Below are positions 8,136-16,686 of a stretch of DNA of 38,698 nt, piece after piece. The notes under the pieces were generated by a model that was not told the DNA's origin, searched no databases, and worked only from the letters and a program-made list of their open reading frames with translations. Origin of the DNA: Herbinix sp. (GTDB lineage Bacteria > Bacillota > Clostridia > Lachnospirales > Lachnospiraceae); NCBI GenBank assembly GCA_029239365.1, contig JAQZBA010000002.1, positions 1 to 38,698 of the forward strand, in the 5' to 3' direction. The first letter of the stretch is position 1. Each line of letters opens with the position of its first letter. A program made the translations under genes and the position numbers.

Positions 8136-10006
8136 CCCTGCTTATCATTGTGGGCTTTCTTTTTCTCCTCAGTTTCGTTGATTTCATCGATGAAGCGTGA
8201 TGACTGGGAGGATTTATTATAACGCTCCTTCGCACTGAATATATAGAGATGCTCTCTGGCTCTGGTCATCGCAACATAGAACAAGCGACGTTCTTCCTCC
8301 AGATCAGCCTCCAAGACTGCCTTCTTATGAGGCGTGATACCTTCATTTGCATCAATGATGTAGACCACCTGAAATTCAAGCCCTTTGGAGCTATGCATTG
8401 TAGCAATCGTAACGCTGTCCGTTCTATGCTTCTGGCTCTCTGCCGCTTGCCTCTTTAACTCCTCACGATAAGCCTCCATATGTCCAAACCATGCGTCATA
8501 ATTCTTAAAGCCTCTTGCACTTTCTTGTAATTCATCTAAAATATCATAAAGCTCCTCCGCTTTGATCTTACGATACTCCGCGTATTCCTTCAGATAGTCC
8601 TCATAGCCAATCCCTCTCCGGATATAATTAACGGCGGCATAGGGATTCATGCCATCCAGAATACCAAGGTCATATTCAAACTGGGTGAGTCTCTCCAATA
8701 TCCAATTTTTATCTTCATAATAATCCTTTACATCGTCAAAATTAACCTCAGGACTATCAAAGCAATCACGGTTCACATATCTCTTAGGCCTGTTAATAAT
8801 CTGCAGATACAGACTCCGGTCCGTCCGTCCCATAGCAATTCTGATATAGGCGATGATATCTGAGGCAATCCAATGGTCGAACAGATTAGGTAGACTATCC
8901 TTCATCGTAAAGGGAATATTGTATTCCATCAATTTATGGATGAGAGCCCCGGAACCAAGGCTGGTACGGAGTAATATCGCCATCCCGGACAGAGCTATAC
9001 CTTGTTGGTTTAAACTCAGGATTTCCTGGGCCAAGCCTTGGTTTTCCTCCGAGAGTGTATTAAAATGTTTGATTATAATCTCATTGCCATCTTGTTTGAC
9101 CGGACTAATCTGCTTAGTAAAACGATGCTCATTATGATGGATGAGCTTACCCGCCGCCTTAATAATTGCCGGTGCGCTACGATAATTCTTATCCAGATAA
9201 ACTCTCTTGCAATCCGGATAATCCAGAGGAAAATTCAGCATAATCTCCGGCTTCGCACCACGAAAACGATAAATGGATTGATCATCATCACCAACAATAA
9301 ACAGATTATTCTGAGGCAAAGCCAGCATCCTAATAATATCGTACTGAACCATATTAATATCCTGGAATTCATCAATCAGGATGTAACAGAATTTATCCTG
9401 CCATAGCTTCAGAATATCCTTTCTCTTGGATAATAGCTCATAACTCAACAATAACATATCATCAAAATCAATCAGCTTTGATTTGGATAGGCTACTGTTA
9501 TAGTCCGCATAAATGTTACGAAACACCTCATCCGCACAGCTTATGGAATAATAGTTGGTAAGATCCATTCTGCTCCCTTTCACCAAGCTGATTTCCGAGA
9601 ACAGATCCGAGATGAATTCCTTCTCATCATCATATTCCAAGCCATAATGATGGATGATCTCCTTCATACAATGATACCTGACATCTTCCCTTGCAATATT
9701 GCTTGCATTCAGATGATATGCATAACGCAGCATTGTAAAAAAGATCGCATGAAATGTACCAAAGTTAACCTTTGTCTGCTTTGCTCCAATCATCCGGAGG
9801 AAGCGTTCCTTCATCTCGGTTGCTGCTGCTTTCGTAAAGGTAATCACCAGAATCTGATCCTCCGGTATGTTCTCCCGTTCTATGAGATTCATAGTCCGCT
9901 CTGTGATTACCAGGGTCTTTCCTGATCCGGGACCGGCAAGAACCAGCATTGGTCCATCCTTATGAAGCACCGCCTGCTGCTGTGCCTGATTAATCTGTAT
10001 TTTCAT
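8126..10006 (-). CDS. UvrD/PcrA/Rep-type ATP-dependent DNA helicase
   Basis: About 626 residues, somewhat shorter than PcrA or UvrD (about 720-740). Superfamily 1A motifs are all present: Walker A AGPGSGKT near residue 25, motif Ib-like FGTFHAIF, motif II DEFQD near 213, motif III GDDDQSIYRFRGA near 240, motif IV LDKNYRS, motif V TMHSSKGLEFQVVYI and motif VI EEERRLFYVAMTRARE. It unwinds DNA 3'-5' in repair or replication-restart; which one is not decidable. Two ATGs are adjacent (10009 and 10006); the second has AAAGG at better spacing. It stands alone. The C-terminus ends in a charged tail (EEKKKAHNDKQGNR) encoded over the end of the 22-bp repeat array. Confidence 0.92.
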   Translation of the reverse strand: MKIQINQAQQQAVLHKDGPMLVLAGPGSGKTLVITERTMNLIERENIPEDQILVITFTKAAATEMKERFLRMIGAKQTKVNFGTFHAIFFTMLRYAYHLNASNIAREDVRYHCMKEIIHHYGLEYDDEKEFISDLFSEISLVKGSRMDLTNYYSISCADEVFRNIYADYNSSLSKSKLIDFDDMLLLSYELLSKRKDILKLWQDKFCYILIDEFQDINMVQYDIIRMLALPQNNLFIVGDDDQSIYRFRGAKPEIMLNFPLDYPDCKRVYLDKNYRSAPAIIKAAGKLIHHNEHRFTKQISPVKQDGNEIIIKHFNTLSEENQGLAQEILSLNQQGIALSGMAILLRTSLGSGALIHKLMEYNIPFTMKDSLPNLFDHWIASDIIAYIRIAMGRTDRSLYLQIINRPKRYVNRDCFDSPEVNFDDVKDYYEDKNWILERLTQFEYDLGILDGMNPYAAVNYIRRGIGYEDYLKEYAEYRKIKAEELYDILDELQESARGFKNYDAWFGHMEAYREELKRQAAESQKHRTDSVTIATMHSSKGLEFQVVYIIDANEGITPHKKAVLEADLEEERRLFYVAMTRAREHLYIFSAKERYNKSSQSSRFIDEINETEEKKKAHNDKQGNR

Positions 10007-10114
10007 CATGTGCCTTTCATTATTGGGAAATGTGGATTATATAGAAACAGAATGAAGATTTACTTAGATGGTAGGAAGAAGCGATTGATCAACTCTCCTC
10101 AATCATGTACTAAG

Positions 10115-10159
10115 CCATATAGAATATAATGACTGAGATAGCCAATATATTCTATATGG
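10115..10159. repeat. Perfect 14-bp inverted repeat downstream of gltX
   Basis: ccatatagaatata at 10115-10128 pairs with its exact complement at 10146-10159 around a 17-nt loop. No T-tract on either strand, so it is not a classical terminator. It lies in the 272-base gap between gltX and the UvrD-type helicase. Confidence 0.6.
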
Positions 10160-10281
10160 GAAGGGTGAATCATGTGGTTTTTCAATTGTACACAGGATGA
10201 ACTCATTGCTCGTCCAAGTTCTCCGCTGGCTAAAAGATGCAGCATGGGATTGTATGATATAAACTCAACGTTATTCTTACT

Positions 10282-11772
10282 TTATAAATTAGTACTTAGC
10301 AGATCAATCGCTTTTCTAATTCTTCGGAGACTTTCCTCTTTGCCGAGAATGTTCATAATCTCATATGCTCCACCCGGAGTAGACTGCTTGCCGGATACCG
10401 CAGTTCTTACCGGCCATAAACCCTGGCCATTCTTAATCCCCTGCTCTGCAATATAAGTCATGATAATATTCTCAATTGCTGCCTCACTATAATCCTCCAA
10501 CGCTTCGAACTTCGGAAGAAGCTCCTGTAATACCACAAGAGAACTCTGAGTATCTGTCTTCATCTTCTTATGTGTATACATCAGGTAATCATACTCCGGA
10601 AGCTCTTCAAAGAAATCGATGATATCCTTGATATCAACCAAAGTCTCAATTCGGGTCTTAACCAGCGCTGCAATCTTTCTATAATCCAAGTCCTTCTTCA
10701 CAACCTCTTTGATATAAGGGAGTGCCAGTCCATAGTATGTCTCAAACTCCATATTCTTCAGATATTCACCGTTCATCCAACGAAGCTTCACAATATCAAA
10801 TACTGCAGGAGCCTTGTTGATGTGAGTATAATCGAATTCGCTGATTAATTCCTCTAAGGACATAATCTCTGTATTATTTGCTGAACTCCACCCAAGAAGT
10901 GCTACAAAGTTAATAATTGCTTCGGATACAAATCCCTGCTCTAAGAGATCCTCATAGGAGGAATGTCCGCTACGTTTACTTAACTTTTTATGCTCCTCAT
11001 TCGTAATGAGAGGAAGATGCACATAGATTGGCTCCTCCCAACCAAAATCCTGATAAAGTCTGGTATATTTCGGTGTTGAGGATAGATACTCGTTACCTCT
11101 GACAACATGAGTAATTTTCATCATGTGGTCATCAATCACATTCGCAAAATTATAAGTAGGGAAGCCATCGGATTTGATTAAAACCATATCATCCAGCTCA
11201 TCATTATCAACGGTAATATTGCCAAAGATTGCATCTTGGAAGGTTGTAGAACCTTCAGTTGGGTTATTCTGACGGATTACATAAGGAAGCCCTGCTGCAA
11301 GCTTTGTCTCAATCTCCTCTTTGGATAGATGAAGGCAATGCTTATCATACTTTATAATCTCCTTCACTTCCTTCGCTTCCTCTTCCTCCTCGTCTGCATT
11401 ACCTACTGCAGTCTTCAGGGAAGCAAGACGCTCTTTGGTGCAGAAGCAATAATAAGCTGCACCCTTCTCCACCAACTGCTTTGCATACTCTAGATAAATG
11501 CCACTGGCTTGACGCTCGCTCTGAACATAAGGTCCATAGCCGCCATCCTTATCCGGACCCTAATCATGAATCAAGCCGGTTCCTTGGATTGTTCGATAAA
11601 TAATATCTACTGCACCCTCTACAAGACGCTCCTGATCGGTGTCCTCTATTCTTAGAATGAAGGTACCGCCTTCATGCTTTGCAATCAAATACTCGTATAA
11701 TGCTGTTCTAAGATTACCCACATGCATCCTGCCGGTCGGGCTGGGAGCAAATCTGGTTCTAATTCTGTTCAT
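10282..11772 (-). pseudogene. gltX: Glutamyl-tRNA synthetase GltX interrupted by one in-frame TAG
   Basis: The full 497-codon frame is preserved and reads as a complete class I glutamyl-tRNA synthetase: [14 protein letters not shown] with the HIGH-equivalent HVGN at 17-20, a Cys-containing zinc/anticodon-proximal segment YYCFC, the KMSKS-equivalent KLSKR at about 263-267 and a full anticodon-binding C-terminus. Codon 71 (11560-11562) is TAG where the family has GAG: the reading is LIHD-stop-GPDKDGGYGPYVQSE, i.e. the invariant DEGP Glu. One G-to-T change explains it; no frameshift. GltX charges tRNA-Glu and is essential unless another copy or tRNA path exists. Options are a sequencing error, a true pseudogene beside a second copy, or amber suppression. 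No SD precedes the next possible start (TTG at 11475). The start ATG at 11772 has AGAGGAAG upstream. Confidence 0.88.
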
Positions 11773-11799
11773 CTTTCTCTTCCTCTCATCTCAATTAAT

Positions 11800-12309
11800 T
11801 TATTGCACGCCATTTTTGATACTCTCATAATAGCTATTAAAATCAAAAGTTCCATTCATCATCTGTTGTGCCATTGGCAGATAGAATACGAAGAAGAAAA
11901 ATACCAGAAAAATCCCTAGTATACCAACAAAGATCAATGTCCCCCTTGCCCAGTTCTTCTTCGTTGCTGGGGTAGTATTACTAAATGCCCATACAAATAA
12001 CATAACAATAAATACTAACCATCCAACATAAGGTATGAAAATTAATGCATAAGAACCTAACCAGTTGATAAAACTGATCGGTTTCTCCGGTGCACCAGAT
12101 GGCAATGCTCCAGTCATTGGATTAGCCATATTCATTGGATTTGCCATATTCATCGGAGTAGGTCCCTGTTGCATATTCGGTATATTATAAAACGGTTGTC
12201 CCGCCTCAGGCCTCGCCGCCTGTGTTTGTTCTCGGAAGGAAGCTCCGCAATACTCACAAAAATTAGCTGCTTCATTCTGTATCTGTCTTCCACAGTTGTT
12301 ACATCTCAT
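11800..12309 (-). CDS. Zinc-ribbon domain membrane protein
   Basis: 169 residues. N-terminal zinc ribbon with two CxxC knuckles (MRCNNCGRQ and FCEYCGASF), then a Pro/Met/Asn-rich linker containing a repeated MNMANP, and two hydrophobic segments in the C-terminal half (YALIFIPYVGWLVFIVMLFV and GTLIFVGILGIFLVFFFFVF). Proteins of this make-up are common in Firmicutes and have no assigned function. The ATG at 12309 has GAGGTG 7 nt upstream. It ends 27 bases before gltX and could share its transcript. Confidence 0.8.
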   Translation of the reverse strand: MRCNNCGRQIQNEAANFCEYCGASFREQTQAARPEAGQPFYNIPNMQQGPTPMNMANPMNMANPMTGALPSGAPEKPISFINWLGSYALIFIPYVGWLVFIVMLFVWAFSNTTPATKKNWARGTLIFVGILGIFLVFFFFVFYLPMAQQMMNGTFDFNSYYESIKNGVQ

Positions 12310-12373
12310 TGGCTTTCACCTCATTTTGCATTGTTTTTCTATTATAACACATTTATCTTAAAAATCAATTATT

Positions 12374-12442
12374 CATTACCTTGGTTGTTCACTTACAACA
12401 TTACCTTGGCTGTTCACTTGCATTACCTTGGCTGTTCACTAG
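12374..12442. repeat. Three tandem copies of a 22-bp unit
   Basis: Copies start at 12374 (25 bp, with a 3-base insertion), 12399 (22 bp) and 12421 (22 bp); the core is CATTACCTTGG followed by (C/T)TGTTCACTT. The last two copies differ only at the end. They lie between the ABC permease terminator and the zinc-ribbon gene, outside any reading frame. Sequence is unrelated to the array at 7961-8135, although the period is the same. Confidence 0.8.
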
Positions 12443-12483
12443 TAGCATCATGAATATTAATCCTCCCCTATTATAAAATATAG

Positions 12484-12525
12484 AAGCAGGCGCCGATAAT
12501 GATTTACTCATCTCGGCACCTGCTT
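12484..12525 (-). terminator. Terminator of the ABC/CARDB operon
   Basis: Stem of 13 bp with one mismatch (12484-12496 with 12513-12525), GC-rich, 42 bases after the permease stop on the minus strand, followed there by an interrupted T-rich stretch. Confidence 0.7.
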
Positions 12526-12566
12526 GGGGGGTCTTTGTTGTATATGAATGACGTATCAGCTTAGAA

Positions 12567-13895
12567 TTAACCCTCTGTCTTCATCGCTTCTATTGCACTA
12601 ATCTTAGTCGCACGTCTTGCCGGGAAATATCCCGATGCCAGACCGACTGCGATCGAAATTGCTAATGCCGCGAGGGGAAGATAAATTGGTATAATTGAGA
12701 ACTTAGTATTTTCCATATCATACATATAATTCCCAGACATCAAAGAACCAAATACCGGCGCACCAAATTTATTAATTGCCCAGGAGGCCATATAACCGAG
12801 TGCGATACCCATTAATCCACCGAACAATCCAATAATCGCAGCTTCGAGTAAAAACAGCTTACGAATATCTGTAACAATACAGCCAAGTACTTTCATGATA
12901 CCGATTTCCTTGGTACGCTCATAGATGGACATAACCATGGTGTTTGCAATACTGATTGCGGATACTACCATCGCCACGGCACCTAAAGCACCCAGCACCA
13001 TCTGAAGTGTTTCAGAAGCCTTTTGCAAAGGCTCCAGATATTGCATCATACTAAAAGATTGAAAGCCCAACTTTTCAATAGCATCCTGTACCTCGATAAC
13101 ATTATCAATATTATCCACATTCAACTTGATCTGCTGATATTCACTCAATGTCTTCATTGCCTTCTTACGATCTTCAAGGGATAGTGTATTACAATACTTT
13201 CGATAGATTTCTTTAAAATAATCAATATCCATGTAGCTATTATAATCATATTCACCATCGGTCTTTTCCATCTTAGCGATATTCTTAAGTGGCAGACTAA
13301 AGGCTTTTTTCTTCTCATTCACTGGATATTCGTCGAATTTTAATACCACCTTATCCTTTTGCATGTCTACTTGAACCGGATTATAACCTCTGGAGCTCGG
13401 ATCATAGAAATCTTGAGGCATATTCGCTCCGAACACGATTGATGTGTTATCTTCCTCTGTAGGATAGGCGCCATAAGCCAGCGCAGGAAAATCAAACGCT
13501 TCAAAGGTCTCCAGTTCCATGGCAGTGATGTAGATCCATCCCATGTACTTTCCACTATTCAGAGAGGCATTCTTCTGAATAACCGGAGAAACTGCCTTCA
13601 CATGCTCAATCTGGCGTATCTGTTCAACCAGATTATCATCCAGCGTCTGCTCCTTCATATCAATATAATTGCCTTCTTCATCGATGATGTCTGCATAGGT
13701 ATTCACTGTAATCGTAGTTAAACCACCCTGCTGCATAACCTGTGACTCAAAGTTATTCTCCATACCATAACCAATGGATCTCATAATGATGATGGATAAG
13801 GAGCCAATGACAACACCTAAGACGGTCAATATTGTTCTTGCTTTTCTACGGGATAGATTTCTCAGTCCCATTTTAAACAAATCACTAATCCTCAT
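12567..13895 (-). CDS. FtsX/MacB-type ABC transporter permease
   Basis: 442 residues. An N-terminal TM segment (ARTILTVLGVVIGSLSIIIM) is followed by a large extracytoplasmic MacB_PCD-like domain (about residues 45-285) and three C-terminal TM helices of the FtsX domain, including the conserved IYERTKEIGIMKVLGC stretch and the final ARRATKISAIEAMKTEG. MacB-type permeases pair with a LolD/MacB ATPase and convert ATP hydrolysis into motion outside the membrane. The ATG at 13895 overlaps the end of the preceding small gene by 11 bases and has AAAAGG 11 nt upstream; TTG 13904 is a poor alternative. Last gene of a four-gene operon. Confidence 0.9.
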   Translation of the reverse strand: MRISDLFKMGLRNLSRRKARTILTVLGVVIGSLSIIIMRSIGYGMENNFESQVMQQGGLTTITVNTYADIIDEEGNYIDMKEQTLDDNLVEQIRQIEHVKAVSPVIQKNASLNSGKYMGWIYITAMELETFEAFDFPALAYGAYPTEEDNTSIVFGANMPQDFYDPSSRGYNPVQVDMQKDKVVLKFDEYPVNEKKKAFSLPLKNIAKMEKTDGEYDYNSYMDIDYFKEIYRKYCNTLSLEDRKKAMKTLSEYQQIKLNVDNIDNVIEVQDAIEKLGFQSFSMMQYLEPLQKASETLQMVLGALGAVAMVVSAISIANTMVMSIYERTKEIGIMKVLGCIVTDIRKLFLLEAAIIGLFGGLMGIALGYMASWAINKFGAPVFGSLMSGNYMYDMENTKFSIIPIYLPLAALAISIAVGLASGYFPARRATKISAIEAMKTEG

Positions 13896-14142
13896 ATAAC
13901 TCAATTCCTTTTTTAATCTTTCTCTTCGCTAAGAGAACACCTAGGGCTACACTGACTGCAAGTACCGCAGTAGAGATACCGATCACAAATGGCCAAGAGG
14001 ATAATATTGGGTCCTTCACCTCTGTACCCATTGCATCAACAGGTATTCCTTCCTCTGTTATCATGCCCTCATCAAATACGGGTTCACTGATAGCTACATC
14101 TGATTTCGCTAACAAAATTCCTTTGCTTGAATATATATCCAT
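13885..14142 (-). CDS. Small single-TM protein of the ABC/CARDB operon
   Basis: 85 residues: about 45 acidic residues (SEPVFDEGMITEEGIPVDAM), one TM helix (WPFVIGISTAVLAVSVALGV), then a basic tail LAKRKIKKGIELYED. The stretch before and through the TM resembles the end of the neighbouring CARDB protein (PATVFDPGMENGGSVDVF, TM, basic tail), suggesting a duplicated or split membrane anchor. ATG 14142 is preferred because GGAG lies 6 nt upstream; ATG 14154 has GAGGAGG directly abutting it, and TTG 14163 is also in frame. The permease gene overlaps its end. No domain family is recognised; by context it is an accessory subunit of the transporter. Confidence 0.75.
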   Translation of the reverse strand: MDIYSSKGILLAKSDVAISEPVFDEGMITEEGIPVDAMGTEVKDPILSSWPFVIGISTAVLAVSVALGVLLAKRKIKKGIELYED

Positions 14143-14175
14143 ATTAATCTCCATCCTCCTCAAAACCTGCCCCGG

Positions 14176-16620
14176 TTAGTTTTCTATCTGATTTTGTTTA
14201 CGAAGCTTAGCCTTATATAAGCTGATAATAACCTTTCTTGTAACAGGAATAAATACGGCTACAATCACTATCTGTATAATAATAAATAGCCATACAGGTA
14301 AGATAGCTGCTTTTGCTACGGGCACATCAGGGTTAAACACATCAACCGAACCACCATTTTCCATCCCAGGATCAAAGACAGTCGCCGGCATTACCTCGGT
14401 TGTAAATTCTTTCGTAAACTCTATTTTGTCTCCATTACTATCTTCAAAGGAAACTCTTAGAACACCGTTTGCTGTTCCTTCGAGATTCGGTAAAACATCA
14501 AATTCAGCAAAAGTGGAACTGCCCTCTGCAACATTACCGAGGAAGTACATAGCACCGTCCGCCTTCGAAAAATCTCCCTCTACGGTTGCAATTACATTAT
14601 TGAGCGGGGATCTTCCCATGTTATAAAACTCAAAGGATAAGGTCGCAGGATTACCTACAACAACATTACCATCCCATGAATATACATTCACATAATCTAC
14701 TACCGGTCTCGAATTCTCTACCGCTTGAAGATTAAGTTCTGCCGCAATCTTTTCACCTACAACACCGGTCTCCGGATTGGGCTGCATTCCATCGTATTCA
14801 TATTCAATAGTTAACTTTAACGGATATGTCTTGGTGCTAGCGTCTGACTTAACCTTAAGCTCAACCGATTGCTGTACTGTCTCTCCGGCTGCAATCTTAC
14901 TGATAAAGAAGCTGTTACTTCCCTGGGTCACCGAGAAGATATTGTCCGCCTGAGTTATCGTAACTGTAATATTCTTTGCTGCGATAGAGGAGTGAGTATT
15001 ATAAATGTCAAAGGTAAAATTAAATGTTGTGCCTGCACGTAACTCCTCTACGTCTGTAATATATTTGCTGATGATCAGCTTTGGTTTACTGTTTTTGCCC
15101 ATATCATTCTGAACATTGCGGATCGGGATGATTACCGGATCAATTGCGGTATTACCGGCATAGCTATATTTGACGGATAGATTGTTCAACCCCTCAGGAA
15201 TAGAATCAGACACCTTCAAAGGGATCGATATCTTCTTCGACTTGCCGGCCTCAATCTTATCTACAAGAATATAAGGCTCAGAATTCGTCGGAATAAAAGT
15301 AGTCCCATCCAGTCCCTGCAAGGATACCTTAACCTCCGTAATATCGGATTGGCTTTTATTCTGAAGATCGAAGGATACCTGCATATTATCGCCTGCAATC
15401 GGTTGTTCCGGAATCTGTTTCACATTATTAATAACCAGACCGGAGTTAGTCGAGGAGCTTCCGCCAATAATCTCCGGATAGATGGTGATTGTAGAGGTAT
15501 ACTTATTACCATTGCCATCCTCATAGCCTAATATCAAATTAACCTTCTTATTACCACCGGTTGCCTGGCTACTAACGGTCAAAGGAAGCTTTGCTTCAAT
15601 TTTAGCATCCACTTTAACGCCACCTACATAAACACTGTCCTTAAAATAATTCTTATAAAAGGCATCAGCTCCTGTCGTTGCATCATCAATCTTAATGGTG
15701 ACATTATCTGCTTTTACCTCGCCATAATTTCTCACTACTGCCTTAACAATAATATCAGCACCCGGTTTTAGCTCTCCTTCATAGGTCACACTATCAATCA
15801 GAAGTTCCGGTGCATCCTCATTCTTTTTCACATCGACATAGACCTGATGAGAATCCGTTCCTTTGGTTCCGTCTGAATCCTTATATTCAAAGGTTGCTGT
15901 CAGAGTCTTTAAGCCTGCCTCTGCATTCGATAGAATCCCAATGGGAAGCGTTACATATTTTACATCACCAGGTGCAAGATCGCCTACCTTGATGTTTGGT
16001 GTCTCATATTTTGGTACAATATTCGTTGTTCCATAATCAATATGGTAATATGTATTTCTTGCTGTGATCCCACCGTCATTCTTAAGAGTAAAGGTGATCT
16101 CAGCCTGACTGCCGATTATTGCATTACCGACCTTTAAGTCGCTCATGATCAGCTGAGCCGGTGTCAGCTCTTCAAGTACATGAACCTCTATGATCAGGGA
16201 TTGAGAATTCGTACCGCCTTCTTCAGGACTGGAAACCTTTATTGTAATAGGATAGGATCCTATTTTAGCCGTTTCTTTTACATTGATATCAAAATCAACA
16301 TAGGTGGTACCATAATCATAAAGTATGGTTGTGGTTGTCTGATCCGGTCTGGTCAATCTAGCCGGGGACAAGCTAAAGGGCGCATTACTTGCTGACACAG
16401 ACACCATCGCATCCAACATACCACCACCTGCAGATTTAATGGGAACTCTCATATGCTTCACTTCTCCAGGTGTCAGCACCAGTTCTGAGTTCTCCATTGT
16501 ATCACTTAACGTAATGGAATGAGCTCCCGCATACGCATAAGATATATTGCCGACAAGATTCAACATTACCAATACTAACGCTACCATCATTACTTTTATC
16601 TTTTTATACTTTCCTTTCAT
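14176..16620 (-). CDS. Large exported CARDB/COG1361-type repeat protein
   Basis: 814 residues. Signal peptide MKGKYKKIKVMMVALVLVML ending at about AYA-GAH; an N-terminal beta domain; then five Ig-like CARDB/NEW3 units beginning LIMSDLKVGNAIIGSQAEIT, LLIDSVTYEGELKPGADIIV, LVINNVKQIPEQPIAGDNMQ, LIISKYITDVEELRAGTTFN and VDYVNVYSWDGNVVVGNPAT; finally a stalk, one TM helix (LPVWLFIIIQIVIVAVFIPV) and a basic tail. It is thus an extracellular adhesive or scaffold rod held in the membrane. In Firmicutes such proteins often sit in operons with MacB-like ABC pairs, as here. ATG 16620 gives the cleaner signal peptide (GAGGG 7 nt upstream); ATG 16644 with AGGA upstream is equally possible. No catalytic domain is visible. 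Confidence 0.85.
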   Translation of the reverse strand: MKGKYKKIKVMMVALVLVMLNLVGNISYAYAGAHSITLSDTMENSELVLTPGEVKHMRVPIKSAGGGMLDAMVSVSASNAPFSLSPARLTRPDQTTTTILYDYGTTYVDFDINVKETAKIGSYPITIKVSSPEEGGTNSQSLIIEVHVLEELTPAQLIMSDLKVGNAIIGSQAEITFTLKNDGGITARNTYYHIDYGTTNIVPKYETPNIKVGDLAPGDVKYVTLPIGILSNAEAGLKTLTATFEYKDSDGTKGTDSHQVYVDVKKNEDAPELLIDSVTYEGELKPGADIIVKAVVRNYGEVKADNVTIKIDDATTGADAFYKNYFKDSVYVGGVKVDAKIEAKLPLTVSSQATGGNKKVNLILGYEDGNGNKYTSTITIYPEIIGGSSSTNSGLVINNVKQIPEQPIAGDNMQVSFDLQNKSQSDITEVKVSLQGLDGTTFIPTNSEPYILVDKIEAGKSKKISIPLKVSDSIPEGLNNLSVKYSYAGNTAIDPVIIPIRNVQNDMGKNSKPKLIISKYITDVEELRAGTTFNFTFDIYNTHSSIAAKNITVTITQADNIFSVTQGSNSFFISKIAAGETVQQSVELKVKSDASTKTYPLKLTIEYEYDGMQPNPETGVVGEKIAAELNLQAVENSRPVVDYVNVYSWDGNVVVGNPATLSFEFYNMGRSPLNNVIATVEGDFSKADGAMYFLGNVAEGSSTFAEFDVLPNLEGTANGVLRVSFEDSNGDKIEFTKEFTTEVMPATVFDPGMENGGSVDVFNPDVPVAKAAILPVWLFIIIQIVIVAVFIPVTRKVIISLYKAKLRKQNQIEN

Positions 16621-16686
16621 TCCCTTTCCCTCTTCTTCCTTCATTGATGTTATTCCTGCCTCGCTTATGAAACTAACCTTAACCAG

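Noticed and set aside
10099-10245. 48-codon minus-strand frame downstream of gltX (starts MLHLLASGELG)
   Set aside because: No SD, runs through a perfect inverted repeat, and no recognisable similarity.
10175-10456. Plus-strand frame starting MWFFNCTQDEL behind AAGGG
   Set aside because: Most of it is antisense to the conserved C-terminus of gltX, so it is probably a shadow frame.
11473-11475. Translation restart of the gltX distal part at this TTG
   Set aside because: No SD upstream and the codon is a normal Leu within a conserved stretch of the family.
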